The position numbers and the translations under genes were made by a program. A stretch of DNA of 5,483 nt from NCBI GenBank assembly GCA_013140405.1, contig JABFSV010000086.1:1-5483 (forward strand). The letters are read 5' to 3'. Shown piece after piece: positions 5,322 through 5,483 of the stretch. The DNA is from Methyloglobulus sp. (GTDB lineage Bacteria; Pseudomonadota; Gammaproteobacteria; Methylococcales; Methylomonadaceae). Each line of letters begins with the position of its first letter. Within the stretch, counting starts at the first letter, position 1. The notes beneath the pieces are model-generated. The model saw only the letters and a list, made by a program, of their open reading frames with translations. It was not told the DNA's origin and searched no databases.

Positions 5322-5483
5322 GCAAAAAACATACCAAATTTACATATCATTGATAAATAGAGAGCTTTGCACGGACAGTAAAAACTCCTGCTTACCGATC
5401 AAATACCAATTTTTTTGAATAGCCATTGGTCTTAATGGACTGCATTCGGTGGAAAAACGCATTTATCCCACCATTTTTCATAA

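Noticed and set aside
5392..5481. 29-residue minus-strand frame from ATG 5481, possibly the tail of an upstream gene
   Set aside because: It has no Shine-Dalgarno visible within the window and no recognisable sequence, and the edge is too close to tell whether the frame continues beyond it.
1..5483. CRISPR arrays, tRNA/rRNA genes, insertion sequences, riboswitches
   Set aside because: I saw no regularly spaced direct repeats, tRNA-like cloverleaf, rRNA motifs or transposase reading frame. The palindromic repeats present are isolated single elements.

Overview
The window reads as a bacterial cell-surface signalling locus for iron (siderophore) uptake, with every convincing gene on the minus strand. 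In transcription order, right to left, these are: a secreted DJ-1/PfpI-family protein (5226-4327), a FecI-type ECF sigma factor (4248-3754), a FecR-type anti-sigma/sensor protein (3742-2591), a small secreted two-cysteine protein of unknown function (2383-2039), and a TonB-dependent siderophore receptor whose 3' end lies beyond position 1 (1746 to <1). The receptor carries an N-terminal STN signalling domain, the hallmark of receptors that signal to a FecR/FecI pair. The module is therefore internally consistent: a ligand-loaded receptor contacts the periplasmic part of FecR, FecR releases FecI, and FecI directs RNA polymerase to the receptor promoter.

The organism is a Gram-negative proteobacterium, most likely a gammaproteobacterium of moderate GC content. 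This rests on the outer-membrane receptor, the proteobacterial style of FecI and FecR, and two intergenic palindromic repeats whose ends (CGTCATnCC..., and TTCG...GCTCA...CGAACGG-like) resemble dispersed repeats common in Proteobacteria. A methanotroph-like genus is possible, but the sequence does not settle it.

Layout. 1-1746: receptor codons 1-582 with no frame break. 1747-2038: receptor leader and candidate promoter, then an 87-bp palindromic repeat. 2039-2383: small secreted protein. 2384-2590: no gene, holding a degenerate inverted repeat whose minus-strand RNA can pair over 18 bp. 2591-3742 and 3754-4248: fecR and fecI, separated by 11 bp, with fecR's Shine-Dalgarno overlapping fecI's stop codon. 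4249-4326: short intergenic region with a strong GC-rich hairpin. 4327-5226: DJ-1/PfpI protein. 5227-5483: no convincing gene, only upstream sequence of the DJ-1/PfpI gene with weak promoter-like and hairpin signals.

The most notable non-coding signal is a two-block element, AGTACGGTTTT-N10-ATTCGTTWTAGTAWTGSC. It occurs on the minus strand twice with identical spacing: before the receptor gene (1808-1770) and across the fecI/fecR junction (3751-3713). The blocks match at 26 of 29 positions and the spacer at 1 of 10, which is what a promoter for the local ECF sigma factor would look like. The copy at fecR overlaps fecR's own translation start, suggesting separate induction of the anti-sigma factor.
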